NCBI GenBank assembly: GCA_017962745.1
Contig: JAGCUR010000018.1
Span: 1-64,000, forward strand
Length of the DNA stretch: 64,000 nt
Source: Bacilli bacterium
Lineage (GTDB): Bacteria > Bacillota_I > Bacilli_A > ML615J-28 > CAG-698
Reading direction: 5' to 3'
In this document: positions 1 through 7,869 of the stretch, piece after piece
How the letters are laid out: each line of letters begins with the position of its first letter
Numbering within the stretch: the first letter of the stretch is position 1
Position numbers and translations under genes: made by a program
Notes under the pieces: generated by a model
What the model was told of the DNA's origin: nothing
The model's input: the letters and a program-made list of their open reading frames with translations, nothing else
Databases searched by the model: none

Positions 1-186
1 CATATGAAAGATGAAATTGAATTGAAAGTTAAAAAAAGTAAAAACTATGAGATGCTTAAAAAACTAATAGATGATTATATAGATTATTATAATAACGATA
101 GATATCAGTTGGGCTTAGCTAAACTTAGTCCATCTGAATATTATAAGTATTGTCTAACAGGAGAATATCCGAATGATTATAAATGA
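1..186 (+). CDS. IS3-family transposase, C-terminal end only (cut by window edge)
   Basis: The first codon of the window (His) is already in frame, so the reading frame continues upstream. The visible part starts H-M-K-D-E and carries the YIDYYNNDRYQ...LSPSEYYKY pattern that closes the DDE integrase core of IS3/IS150 OrfB transposases. The catalytic D,D and most of the fold lie outside the window, so intactness cannot be judged. It ends in TGA. No accessory gene follows; the next gene is a chromosomal LysR regulator on the opposite strand. The family call is firm and the state of the element unknown. Confidence 0.8.
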   Translation, partial: HMKDEIELKVKKSKNYEMLKKLIDDYIDYYNNDRYQLGLAKLSPSEYYKYCLTGEYPNDYK

Positions 187-221
187 AAAAACGCTGGAAT
201 AAATTTTCCCGCGCTTTTATA

Positions 222-258
222 ATTAATTCTTTCCAGGGGGACACATTCCCCCTTCAAC
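222..258 (+). other. Possible right end of the IS element
   Basis: About 50 bases after the transposase stop lies a short G-run/C-run dyad (GGGGGACACATTCCCCC, 236-252). IS3 elements usually end in CA, and GGGGGACA here (236-243) could be that terminus. The other end is outside the window, so the inverted repeat and target duplication cannot be checked. The rest of 187-330 shows nothing else recognisable. Confidence 0.3.
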
Positions 259-330
259 CCCTTTGTCTCTTTTTTTTATTTTGTCCTTGACATAGGGAGT
301 ACTTTATAATATCTAGGTGTTTTAAATAAT

Positions 331-1245
331 CTATTCATTAAATAATTCTGATTGATAATCTTTAATAGTAGTTTTATATATTCTTCTAATCAAGTCTAAG
401 ATTTCTTGATGTTCAAAGTCTTTATTATAAACAATGTTAATTTCACGGTTCATACTTAATTCCTTAACCGGGATAATACGTAACCTCTTATCTTTAGCTT
501 CTTCAAGGCAAGCACTACGGGCTAGGATTGAAACTCCTAGGTTGTGTTGGACTAGTTCTTTGATAGTTGCCACGTTATCAACTTCCACAATCACATTGAA
601 TTCTTCAATTGATCTATTGTTTGATGCTAGGCTTGCTTCAAAGAGCGTTCTAGTACCAGAACCAGGAAGTCTAACGATTAGTTTTTCTCTCTTTAACTCA
701 TCTAGTGTAACCATGTCTTTATTAGCAAATGGGTGATCAGAAGATGTTACTAAGATTAAAGAGTCGTTATCTAGTAATACAGAATGTAAGCCGTTATCCG
801 CAATTCGACCATCAACGATTGCTAAATCAATTTCATAACTCTTTAGTTTCTTTTCTAAACCTTGCAATGTATCAGTAATTACAATGATACGAATCGAAGA
901 TTGTTCTTTAAATAATTTAAAGAATACTGATGTAATAACATTTAATTCTGCTGTTGGAGTTAGGCCAATTGTAATAGTTTGCTTATGTTGTTTAGCATCT
1001 GAAATGGCTCTAGCGATATTTGCATACATCGCTTGCAACCTTAAGCCATATTTAACTAAGATTTCTCCTTCTGGAGTTGGTTTTAGTTCGTGATCAGTAC
1101 GAACAAATATTTTAATATCAAATTCCGATTCTAGTTGTTTGATATGCTGACTAACAGCAGGTTGCGTTAAACATAATTTTTTTGCAGCTTTTGTAAAGCT
1201 ACGAGTTTCATAAACTGTAAGTAATGTTAAGATTTTATTATCCAT
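331..1245 (-). CDS. LysR-family transcriptional regulator
   Basis: 304 residues, the usual length for the family. The N-terminal winged helix-turn-helix (about residues 1-60, with SFTKAAKKLCLTQPAVSQHI) is typical. Residues about 90-295 are the periplasmic-binding-protein-like effector domain. Start ATG is preceded by GGTGAG on the minus strand. It is transcribed away from a pyridoxamine-kinase-like gene with 195 bases between them, the classic arrangement in which a LysR protein controls itself and the divergent neighbour. The effector cannot be read from the sequence. The gene ends in TAG with no clear terminator hairpin between it and the IS remnant. Confidence 0.9.
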   Translation of the reverse strand: MDNKILTLLTVYETRSFTKAAKKLCLTQPAVSQHIKQLESEFDIKIFVRTDHELKPTPEGEILVKYGLRLQAMYANIARAISDAKQHKQTITIGLTPTAELNVITSVFFKLFKEQSSIRIIVITDTLQGLEKKLKSYEIDLAIVDGRIADNGLHSVLLDNDSLILVTSSDHPFANKDMVTLDELKREKLIVRLPGSGTRTLFEASLASNNRSIEEFNVIVEVDNVATIKELVQHNLGVSILARSACLEEAKDKRLRIIPVKELSMNREINIVYNKDFEHQEILDLIRRIYKTTIKDYQSELFNE

Positions 1246-1283
1246 ATGCTCACCTCGAAAATATCAAAAATTATAAGTTATTT

Positions 1284-1360
1284 TTATGATATCATAATAT
1301 CTTCATAAGTAAATATTTGGTAATCGCTTTCATATATTTTTTTAGAAAACTATAAGTTTT
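1284..1360. promoter_or_regulatory. Candidate LysR operator sites in the divergent intergenic region
   Basis: Two dyads stand out between the divergent genes: a perfect 14-bp palindrome TTATGATATCATAA (1284-1297) and AAAACT-ATA-AGTTTT (1346-1360, 6-bp arms). LysR regulators bind AT-rich interrupted dyads in such positions. The second lies about 25 bases upstream of the kinase -35. Assignment to this regulator is inference. Confidence 0.4.
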
Positions 1361-1385
1361 TTGAGCTCTTTCAAGAATTCGTGCC

Positions 1386-1414
1386 TTTACTAAAAAACTA
1401 ATCTATGTTATAAT
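1386..1414 (+). promoter_or_regulatory. Sigma-A-type promoter of the kinase gene
   Basis: TTTACT (-35, 1386-1391), 17-bp spacer, TATAAT (-10, 1409-1414), preceded by TGT, which makes an extended -10 (TGTTATAAT). Confidence 0.75.
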
Positions 1415-1440
1415 CTATTATACTTAAAGAGGTGGACACG

Positions 1441-2277
1441 ATGGAAAATTTAAAACGAGTTGTAGCAATAAACGATATATCATGTGTAGGTAGATGTAGC
1501 TTAACAGTAGCGCTTCCGCTAATTAGTGCTGCTGGTATTGAATGCTCAATTTTACCAACAGCGATTCTATCTACTCATACGGGTGGATTCACTGGTTTCA
1601 CATTTAAAAACTTAAGCGATGAAATGGATAGAATCGTTAACCATTGGCAAAGCTTAAATTTACATGTGGATACACTATATTCAGGATACTTAGGATCAGC
1701 TGACCAAGTTGATAAAGTATTAAATATCTTTAATACATTTAAAGATGCTGCTAGAATTGTCGATCCTGTTATGGCTGATAATGGTAAACTATATTCGGCT
1801 TTTGATTCTGACTTCCCAGGTCATATGGCAAGGCTATGTAAAGGTGCTGATGTCATCTTACCTAATATTACTGAAGCTTGCCTAATGACAGGAATCGAAT
1901 ATATTGATGGAAGCCATTCTAAAGAATATATTGAAAAATTATTAAATGCTTGCTTAAAGCTTGGTGCTAAAAATGTATGCTTAACTGGTGTATCACTTGA
2001 AGATGGTAAACTAGGTGCTGCTACTTTATCTAAAGATGGCAAATTTAGTTATTATGCGCTAGATAAAATTGATGGATACTTCCACGGAACAGGGGACGTA
2101 TTCGGTAGCGCATTTGTTAGTGCTTATACATTAGGTAAATCAATTGAAGAAGCAAGTAAACTTGCTTGCGATATCACGGTTAAAGCAATCAAAGAAACAA
2201 TTAACCGTCCACAAGAATATAAATATGGTGTTAATTTTGAATTGACACTCGCTGACTTATACAAAGCATTACATTAA
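1441..2277 (+). CDS. Pyridoxamine/pyridoxal kinase-like PfkB-family kinase
   Basis: About 278 residues. It opens with the AINDISCVGRCSLTVALP motif shared by PdxY/PdxK-type pyridoxal kinases and has STHTGG and, near the C terminus, the GTGDVFGSAF motif containing the catalytic Asp and anion hole of ribokinase-fold enzymes. Predicted role: phosphorylation of pyridoxal/pyridoxamine in the B6 salvage pathway. An in-frame GTG lies at 1432, but the ribosome site AGAGGTGG sits six bases before ATG 1441, so ATG 1441 is the likelier start. RNase J follows 41 bases downstream with no terminator, so the two may be co-transcribed. Other ribokinase-family substrates (for example hydroxymethylpyrimidine) cannot be excluded. 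Confidence 0.82.
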   Translation: MENLKRVVAINDISCVGRCSLTVALPLISAAGIECSILPTAILSTHTGGFTGFTFKNLSDEMDRIVNHWQSLNLHVDTLYSGYLGSADQVDKVLNIFNTFKDAARIVDPVMADNGKLYSAFDSDFPGHMARLCKGADVILPNITEACLMTGIEYIDGSHSKEYIEKLLNACLKLGAKNVCLTGVSLEDGKLGAATLSKDGKFSYYALDKIDGYFHGTGDVFGSAFVSAYTLGKSIEEASKLACDITVKAIKETINRPQEYKYGVNFELTLADLYKALH

Positions 2278-2318
2278 ACTTACAATAAATACAATAAACT
2301 TTTTTTGGAGATCTAATT

Positions 2319-4019
2319 ATGAGTAAAATAAATTTCTTTGCCCTAGGGGGACTTGGGGAAAACGGTAAGAACCTTTATGTTTTAGAAATACTTAAAGAAG
2401 AAAGTGATGAAGTAAATGACATATTCATCTTCGATGCGGGCTTAAAGTATCCAACTGATGAGTTATTTGGGGTTGATACCTTACTGCCTAATATCACTTA
2501 TATCATCGAACATAAAGATAAAGTCAAAGCGATATTTTTATCTCATGGCCACGAAGAACAAATCGGTGGCGTATTAGAAATCCTAAAAGTAGTAAGCGTT
2601 GGTGTCTTTGGCTCCCACTTCACGATTAGCGTTTTAGAAGACATGATTATTGAAGCGGGTTTAAACTTAGCTGATTACAGGCTGTACCGAATTAATGAAG
2701 AAAAAGAATTAAAGTTTGGGGAAATCAGCGTTAACTTCTATAACGTAGCGCATTCAATCCCAGAAGCCATGCATGTAGCAGTAAGAACAGCTGATGGCCT
2801 AATTGTATATGCCCCTGACTTTACATTTGATGTAAATACTAATTCTAAATACCGCACTAGCATTTCTAAAATCTGCGATTTAGGAAAAGAAGAAGTGCTT
2901 GCAGTTATGGCCGAAAGCATCGGTAGCGCAAATATCAACCGCGTTAATAACGATGTAGTGTTGGATAGAGTAATCAATGATATTCTAAAATCAAGTAATA
3001 GAGTAATCTTTACGGCCTATTCAGAAGAATTATCGCGTATCCAAAAGATTATCGATTTATCGGTAGCCTATGGAAGAAGAGTAGCGATTATTGGTATTAA
3101 AGCGCAAAAGATTGTTAATAAAGGAATTGAAACAGGATACTTACAAATTCCACCGAGCAAGTTAGTTAGCTTAAAATATATTGATCCGCTAAAAGATAAT
3201 TATAATAACGATAAAGATTTAGTCGTTATCGTAACTGGTAATAGGCATAAACCATTCTATATGATTCAAAGAATGTGTCGCCATCAAGACCGCTTAATTG
3301 AAATTGGGGCTGATGACCATATCGTTATTGCATCGCCTACTAGACAAGGTAATGAAATCATCGCTGCTAAGACAGTTGATGAAGTGTATAAGATTGGGGC
3401 TAAATATACTAATATTACAAAAGACATCATGCGATCAAGCCACGCCGATAGCGAAGATTTAAATATGCTATATAGCATATTAAAACCTAAATACATTATT
3501 CCAATTGAAGGCGAAGCCCGCCATTTAATGATTCACAAAAAAATATGTGTCGATCATGGGTTTAACGAAGATAACATCATCATCTTAGAAAACGGCGAAG
3601 TGGTTAGCTTTATTGATGGAGTTAAAGTTAATAACCCTAACCGCATTAAAACTGGTGATGTATTAGTTGATGGTAGCGTAGTTGGTGATATTAGTAAAAA
3701 GGTCTTAAAAGATCGTGAATTAATGGCAGAAGAAGGTTTAGCTTTAATCAATATCGCGATTAATAAAGAAGAAAATATAATTAGATCACTACCTGATGTA
3801 GTCTTAAAAGGGGTAATTCCATCAAATATCCAAAGCGAATTAATCGATAAGATAATTGATGTCGTGATGAACGAATTACAACTACAAATTAGAAGACATA
3901 AGTATGTAGATTATGATTATTTTACGGAAGTATTAGTGGCTTCAGTAGCTCATGAAATAAAATTAATGACAAAGAAGAATCCAAAGGTTATAATTAACTT
4001 TGTAGATTGTATAAAATAG
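2319..4019 (+). CDS. RNase J-family protein with eroded metal-binding site (J2-like)
   Basis: 566 residues, full RNase J length: metallo-beta-lactamase fold, beta-CASP insert (about 200-360) and C-terminal domain. RNase J enzymes are 5'-3' exo/endoribonucleases in mRNA decay. The family's H-x-H-x-D-H motif reads HGHEEQ here (residues about 76-81): Asp has become Glu and the final His has become Gln. The later VHGE histidine motif reads IEGE. HSIP and the Asp of the following D-F-x-F-D stretch remain. Similar losses are known in Firmicute RNase J2, which works as partner of an active J1. I infer a mainly structural or weakly active subunit. GGAG lies upstream of the ATG. Confidence 0.85.
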   Translation: MSKINFFALGGLGENGKNLYVLEILKEESDEVNDIFIFDAGLKYPTDELFGVDTLLPNITYIIEHKDKVKAIFLSHGHEEQIGGVLEILKVVSVGVFGSHFTISVLEDMIIEAGLNLADYRLYRINEEKELKFGEISVNFYNVAHSIPEAMHVAVRTADGLIVYAPDFTFDVNTNSKYRTSISKICDLGKEEVLAVMAESIGSANINRVNNDVVLDRVINDILKSSNRVIFTAYSEELSRIQKIIDLSVAYGRRVAIIGIKAQKIVNKGIETGYLQIPPSKLVSLKYIDPLKDNYNNDKDLVVIVTGNRHKPFYMIQRMCRHQDRLIEIGADDHIVIASPTRQGNEIIAAKTVDEVYKIGAKYTNITKDIMRSSHADSEDLNMLYSILKPKYIIPIEGEARHLMIHKKICVDHGFNEDNIIILENGEVVSFIDGVKVNNPNRIKTGDVLVDGSVVGDISKKVLKDRELMAEEGLALINIAINKEENIIRSLPDVVLKGVIPSNIQSELIDKIIDVVMNELQLQIRRHKYVDYDYFTEVLVASVAHEIKLMTKKNPKVIINFVDCIK

Positions 4020-4039
4020 ACGATTATTCAAGATAGAAT

Positions 4040-4241
4040 AAACTTGAGATTGTAGAGAGAAGTGGGATGGTGAAACACTTCATGGATGGTTTATATCTGC
4101 TCCTTGATAGTTTGGATTAATAATCCACGCGTGCTAGCGTTATTAGCTAATTAAGGTAAACTATTTGTTTATGAAGTAGGATGGTACCACGAGAAAATCG
4201 TTCCTATATAAGAAGGTAATTCTTTTTATATAGGTTTTTTT
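4040..4241 (+). promoter_or_regulatory. T-box riboswitch (tRNA-Ala sensing) in the alaS leader
   Basis: The hallmark antiterminator sequence AAGTAGGATGGTACCACGAG lies at 4174-4193, followed by a terminator. The upstream part contains the AGAGA...GGATGGTGAAAC apical-loop region of Stem I and a candidate specifier loop CTGCTCC, whose GCT (4099-4101) is an alanine codon, matching the downstream gene. Uncharged tRNA-Ala is expected to stabilise the antiterminator and allow alaS transcription. No strong promoter is obvious, so the 5' limit is approximate. Confidence 0.88.
4203..4241 (+). terminator. T-box-controlled terminator
   Basis: Stem CCTATATAA (4203-4211) with TTATATAGG (4226-4234) followed by seven T. 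It is mutually exclusive with the T-box antiterminator just upstream. Confidence 0.85.
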
Positions 4242-4257
4242 AATTTAGGAGGTAAAC

Positions 4258-6954
4258 ATGTTAAACTTAAAGAGTTATGAAATAAGACAAAGATGGTTAG
4301 ATTTCTGGGCAAGCAAAGGACACGAAATCATTGAGAGTGCATCCTTAATCCCTCATAATGATCCAACATTACTTTGGATCAATGCGGGGGTTGCGCCACT
4401 TAAGAAATATTTTGATGGTAGAGAAGTACCAACTAACAAGAGAATGGCTAATGCCCAAAAGTCAATTCGTACTAATGATATTGAAAATGTAGGTAAGACG
4501 GCTAGACACCACACATTTTTTGAAATGTTAGGTAACTTTTCAATCGGCGATTATTTTAGATATGAAGTATTAGGTTGGGCATGTGAAGTGCTATTCGATG
4601 AAAAGTGGTTCGGCCTCGATAAAGATAAAGTATATATGACATATTATCCTGGTGATAAAGAAACATACAATAGATGGATAGAACTTGGGGTTAAACCAGA
4701 TCATCTAGTTCCGTGTGAAGGAAACTTCTGGGAAATTGGTGAAGGACCATGCGGACCAGATACTGAATTATTCTTTGACCGTGGTGAAGAATACGATCCT
4801 AATCATTTAGGGGTAAGAATGATCAAAGATGAAATTGAAAATGATCGTTATATTGAAATATGGAATATCGTATTTAGTCAGTTCAATTCTAAAGTTGGTG
4901 TACCAAGAAGCGAATATAAAGAATTACCAAGTAAGAATATCGATACTGGTATGGGCTTAGAAAGAGTTGCTTGCATTATGCAAGGAGCTAAAACAAATTA
5001 TGAAACTGATTTGTTCATGCCAATAATTGATGCTACTAGCAAAATGACAGGTGTTAAATATGAAGGCCAAATGGCATTCAAAGTAATCGCTGACCATGTT
5101 AGAAGCGTTGTATTTGCTTTATCAGATGGTGCTACATTCTCTAATGAAGGTAGAGGATATGTATTACGTAGGTTGCTTCGTCGTGCCATTAGATATGGCC
5201 GTAGCCTAGGTATGAAAAAACCATTCTTATATGAACTGGTTGATGTATGCGTTAATAATATGAAAGTATTTTATCCATACTTACTTGAAAAAGAAGAATT
5301 AGTTATTAAACAAGTTAAATTAGAAGAAGAAAAGTTTTTAACTACTATTGAAACTGGGGAAAAGAAATTAGCTGAATACATCGCTAAGAACTCGGCATCT
5401 AAAGTAGTTAATAAAGAGGTAGCATTCTTACTATATGATACATTTGGTTTCCCAATTGAATTAACCGAAGAAGCAGCTAGTGAAGCTGGTTTTATCGTTG
5501 ATTTAGAAGGCTTTAGACAGTGTCTAAATGAACAAAGAAGAAAAGCTCGAGAATCAAGAAATGCATCTCAATCAATGAACGTCCAAAATGCGGATATCTT
5601 AGCTTATAAAGATAGTTATAAATTTGTAGGCTATACTGATTTAGATACAAATTCAAAAGTTTGTGCAATCTTTAAAGATGGTAAAAGGGTTGATAGCGCA
5701 AATGGAGATATCATTATTAGTGTAGATGAATCAGGATTTTATGCTTGTAGCGGTGGCCAAAATGGTGATACAGGCTTACTAATTTTAGATGGTAAATCAT
5801 ATGAAGTAACTGATACGATTAAACTAGCCAATGGACAAGCAGGATTAGTTGTAAGTATGGGTGAAGATGATTTAAGAGTTGGTGATAAAGTAAGACTAGA
5901 AGTAGATGAAGAATACAGGTTTAATACTGCTAAGAACCATTCAGCTACGCATTTATTAAATGAAGCATTACGTAAAGTAGTCGGTTCCCACATTTATCAA
6001 CAAGGCTCCGCTGTTGCAAGTGATGCCCTTCATTTTGACTTTAATAATTATGAAGCATTAACTAATGAACAAATTTTAGAAGTTGAAAAACTAGTTAATA
6101 AAGAAATTGGTGCTAGCCTTGCAGTTAACACATACGAACTTCCAATTGAAGAAGCTAAGAAATTAGGTGTTCAAGCTGTATTTGGCGAAAAGTATGGTAA
6201 AGTGGTTAGAGTAGTTGATATGGACTTCTCAAAAGAACTTTGTGGAGGAACGCATGTAGCAAATACTAGTGACATCAATAAGTTTGCGATTTTAGGTGTT
6301 GTGACTAAAGGATCTGGGGTTTACAGATGCGAAGCTACAACTGATACTAATATTATCCCTAAAATGAAAGAAACGGTTGCTAATTTAGAAAATGATATTC
6401 TAAATACAGTTGAAAAGATTAAAGGAATCTTAGCAACTGCTAAAGCAAGCAATATTAGCTTAGATTATAAAGAATTTAAATTGAGTGAAATATTACCAAG
6501 TTATTTAACTATTATAAATAGAAGACGTGAACTTGAAGTTATTAAAGAGATCGCTAAAGACTTAGAAAAAGAATTAAACAAGAAATTAGCTGCTGCTAAT
6601 ATGGTTAGCATGGATGAATTCTTAGATAAGTTTGAAAACATTAACGGCGTTAATGTTCTTATCCAAAAAATTGAAGCATACGATGTAGCTAGCATTAAAG
6701 ATTTAACTGACCGTTTAGCTGATAAAGTAGATAATAGTCTAATCTTATTTGCTTTAGTATCTGATAAGATCGTCTTTATTTGTAAAAGCAAGGTGGCAAG
6801 TCTAAACGCTGGTGCCATTGTTAAGATGGCAGCAGTCGAAGCTGGCGGCAATGGTGGTGGAAGACCTGACTTTGCCCAAGCTGGTGGTAAAGATTTATCT
6901 AAAGTAGATAGTGCTCTAAATATTGTAAAGAATTATTTAAAGGAAAATTGCTAA
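4258..6954 (+). CDS. alaS: Alanyl-tRNA synthetase
   Basis: 898 residues, normal for bacterial AlaRS. It charges tRNA-Ala and edits mischarged Ser/Gly. The catalytic domain shows RTNDIENVGKTARHHTFFEMLGN-type motif 2 and the GMGLERV motif 3. The editing domain has HSATH (about residues 561-565) and the CGGTH zinc motif near 661. The C-Ala domain ends with a GGRPDFAQAGGKD signature. Start ATG follows AGGAGG. The T-box leader regulates it. The stop TAA shares one base with the ruvX start, so they are translationally coupled. Confidence 0.98.
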   Translation: MLNLKSYEIRQRWLDFWASKGHEIIESASLIPHNDPTLLWINAGVAPLKKYFDGREVPTNKRMANAQKSIRTNDIENVGKTARHHTFFEMLGNFSIGDYFRYEVLGWACEVLFDEKWFGLDKDKVYMTYYPGDKETYNRWIELGVKPDHLVPCEGNFWEIGEGPCGPDTELFFDRGEEYDPNHLGVRMIKDEIENDRYIEIWNIVFSQFNSKVGVPRSEYKELPSKNIDTGMGLERVACIMQGAKTNYETDLFMPIIDATSKMTGVKYEGQMAFKVIADHVRSVVFALSDGATFSNEGRGYVLRRLLRRAIRYGRSLGMKKPFLYELVDVCVNNMKVFYPYLLEKEELVIKQVKLEEEKFLTTIETGEKKLAEYIAKNSASKVVNKEVAFLLYDTFGFPIELTEEAASEAGFIVDLEGFRQCLNEQRRKARESRNASQSMNVQNADILAYKDSYKFVGYTDLDTNSKVCAIFKDGKRVDSANGDIIISVDESGFYACSGGQNGDTGLLILDGKSYEVTDTIKLANGQAGLVVSMGEDDLRVGDKVRLEVDEEYRFNTAKNHSATHLLNEALRKVVGSHIYQQGSAVASDALHFDFNNYEALTNEQILEVEKLVNKEIGASLAVNTYELPIEEAKKLGVQAVFGEKYGKVVRVVDMDFSKELCGGTHVANTSDINKFAILGVVTKGSGVYRCEATTDTNIIPKMKETVANLENDILNTVEKIKGILATAKASNISLDYKEFKLSEILPSYLTIINRRRELEVIKEIAKDLEKELNKKLAAANMVSMDEFLDKFENINGVNVLIQKIEAYDVASIKDLTDRLADKVDNSLILFALVSDKIVFICKSKVASLNAGAIVKMAAVEAGGNGGGRPDFAQAGGKDLSKVDSALNIVKNYLKENC

Positions 6955-7367
6955 TGAAAATAATAGGAATTGATCTAGGAAGGCGAACTGTTGGCATTGC
7001 GATTAGCGATGCTTTGGAAATGATAGCAAGCCCCGTTAATACTTATCGTATTAGGGAAAATGATTTACAAGGAGCACTTGAATGTGTTAAAATTGTTATA
7101 GAAGAATATGGGGTTGGTAAGATTGTTTTAGGTTTACCTAAAAACATGAATGGTACCATTGGACCACAAGCACAGTATTGTTTAGAATTTAAAAAGATGT
7201 TAGAAGAAGAAACTAAGTTAGAAGTAATTATGGTTGATGAGAGAATGACATCGATTATGGCTAACAATGCAATGCTTGAAGCTGACCTTAGTAGGAATAA
7301 ACGTAAGCAAAATGTGGATAAGATTGCCGCTTCGATTATTCTTCAATCATATCTTGATAAAAAATAA
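6954..7367 (+). CDS. ruvX: YqgF/RuvX-family Holliday-junction resolvase homologue
   Basis: 137 residues from ATG 6954, which overlaps the alaS stop by one base and has AAAGGAAAA upstream; an in-frame TTG six bases earlier is less likely. It begins IIGIDLGRRTVGIAISD, the first RNase H-fold acidic motif, followed by KIVLGLPKNMNG and VDERMTS, all typical of YqgF. The family is essential in several bacteria and has been linked to pre-16S rRNA processing and Holliday-junction resolution. In Bacillus the order is alaS-ireB(yrzL)-ruvX(yrrK)-yrzB; here ireB is missing. Confidence 0.93.
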   Translation: MKIIGIDLGRRTVGIAISDALEMIASPVNTYRIRENDLQGALECVKIVIEEYGVGKIVLGLPKNMNGTIGPQAQYCLEFKKMLEEETKLEVIMVDERMTSIMANNAMLEADLSRNKRKQNVDKIAASIILQSYLDKK

Positions 7368-7381
7368 TAAAGGAGAAAAAT

Positions 7382-7735
7382 ATGGAAGACAACAAATTAA
7401 CTTACATTGATGAAGCTGGTAATGAAGTGCTTTGCGAAGTATTATTCACATTTGAATCAGAAGAATTCGGAAAGAAATATGTCTTATTCTATGAAGTAGG
7501 CGATATGGAAGATGGCGATGATCAAGTATCGGTTATGGCAGCAAGCTACCAAGAAGGCGAAGATGGATCAATCGGTGAACTATACGCTGTAGAAACTGAT
7601 GAAGAATGGGATTTAATCGAAGAAATGCTTCAAAAGTTTGATGATGAAGAAGGCGGATGCGATTGCGAAGATTGTGATTGTGAAGAATGCGATTGCGATG
7701 AAGATCATTGCGATTGTGGACACCATCATCACTAA
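7382..7735 (+). CDS. DUF1292 (YrzB) protein with Cys/His-rich tail
   Basis: 117 residues. Residues 1-90 match DUF1292: short, very acidic, starting with a TYIDEAGNEV-type strand and ending EEWDLIEEML. The function is unknown, but it regularly follows ruvX in Firmicutes, as here, 15 bases after it and with AAAGGAG as ribosome site. The last 25 residues are unusual: a run of CDCE/CDC repeats followed by HCDCGHHHH, giving nine Cys and five His. This looks like a soft-metal-binding tail; that reading is inference. A strong terminator follows. Confidence 0.88.
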   Translation: MEDNKLTYIDEAGNEVLCEVLFTFESEEFGKKYVLFYEVGDMEDGDDQVSVMAASYQEGEDGSIGELYAVETDEEWDLIEEMLQKFDDEEGGCDCEDCDCEECDCDEDHCDCGHHHH

Positions 7736-7757
7736 TTATCTTAAAGATATCTTAAAA

Positions 7758-7784
7758 CCTCTAGTATACACTAGAGGCTTTTTT
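7758..7784 (+). terminator. Terminator of the alaS operon
   Basis: CCTCTAGT (7758-7765) pairs with ACTAGAGG (7770-7777), followed by CTTTTTT. Confidence 0.9.
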
Positions 7785-7869
7785 GTATAGTATCAATTTT
7801 TTTAATCACAAACGAATAAAAAAGTAGTATAATCTATATAGTATAAATATTAAGTTACTTGGAGGAATT

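Noticed and set aside
287-310. TTGACA and TATAAT pair near the IS end
   Set aside because: The spacer is only 12 bp and no plus-strand gene follows before the minus-strand LysR gene, so a working promoter is unlikely.
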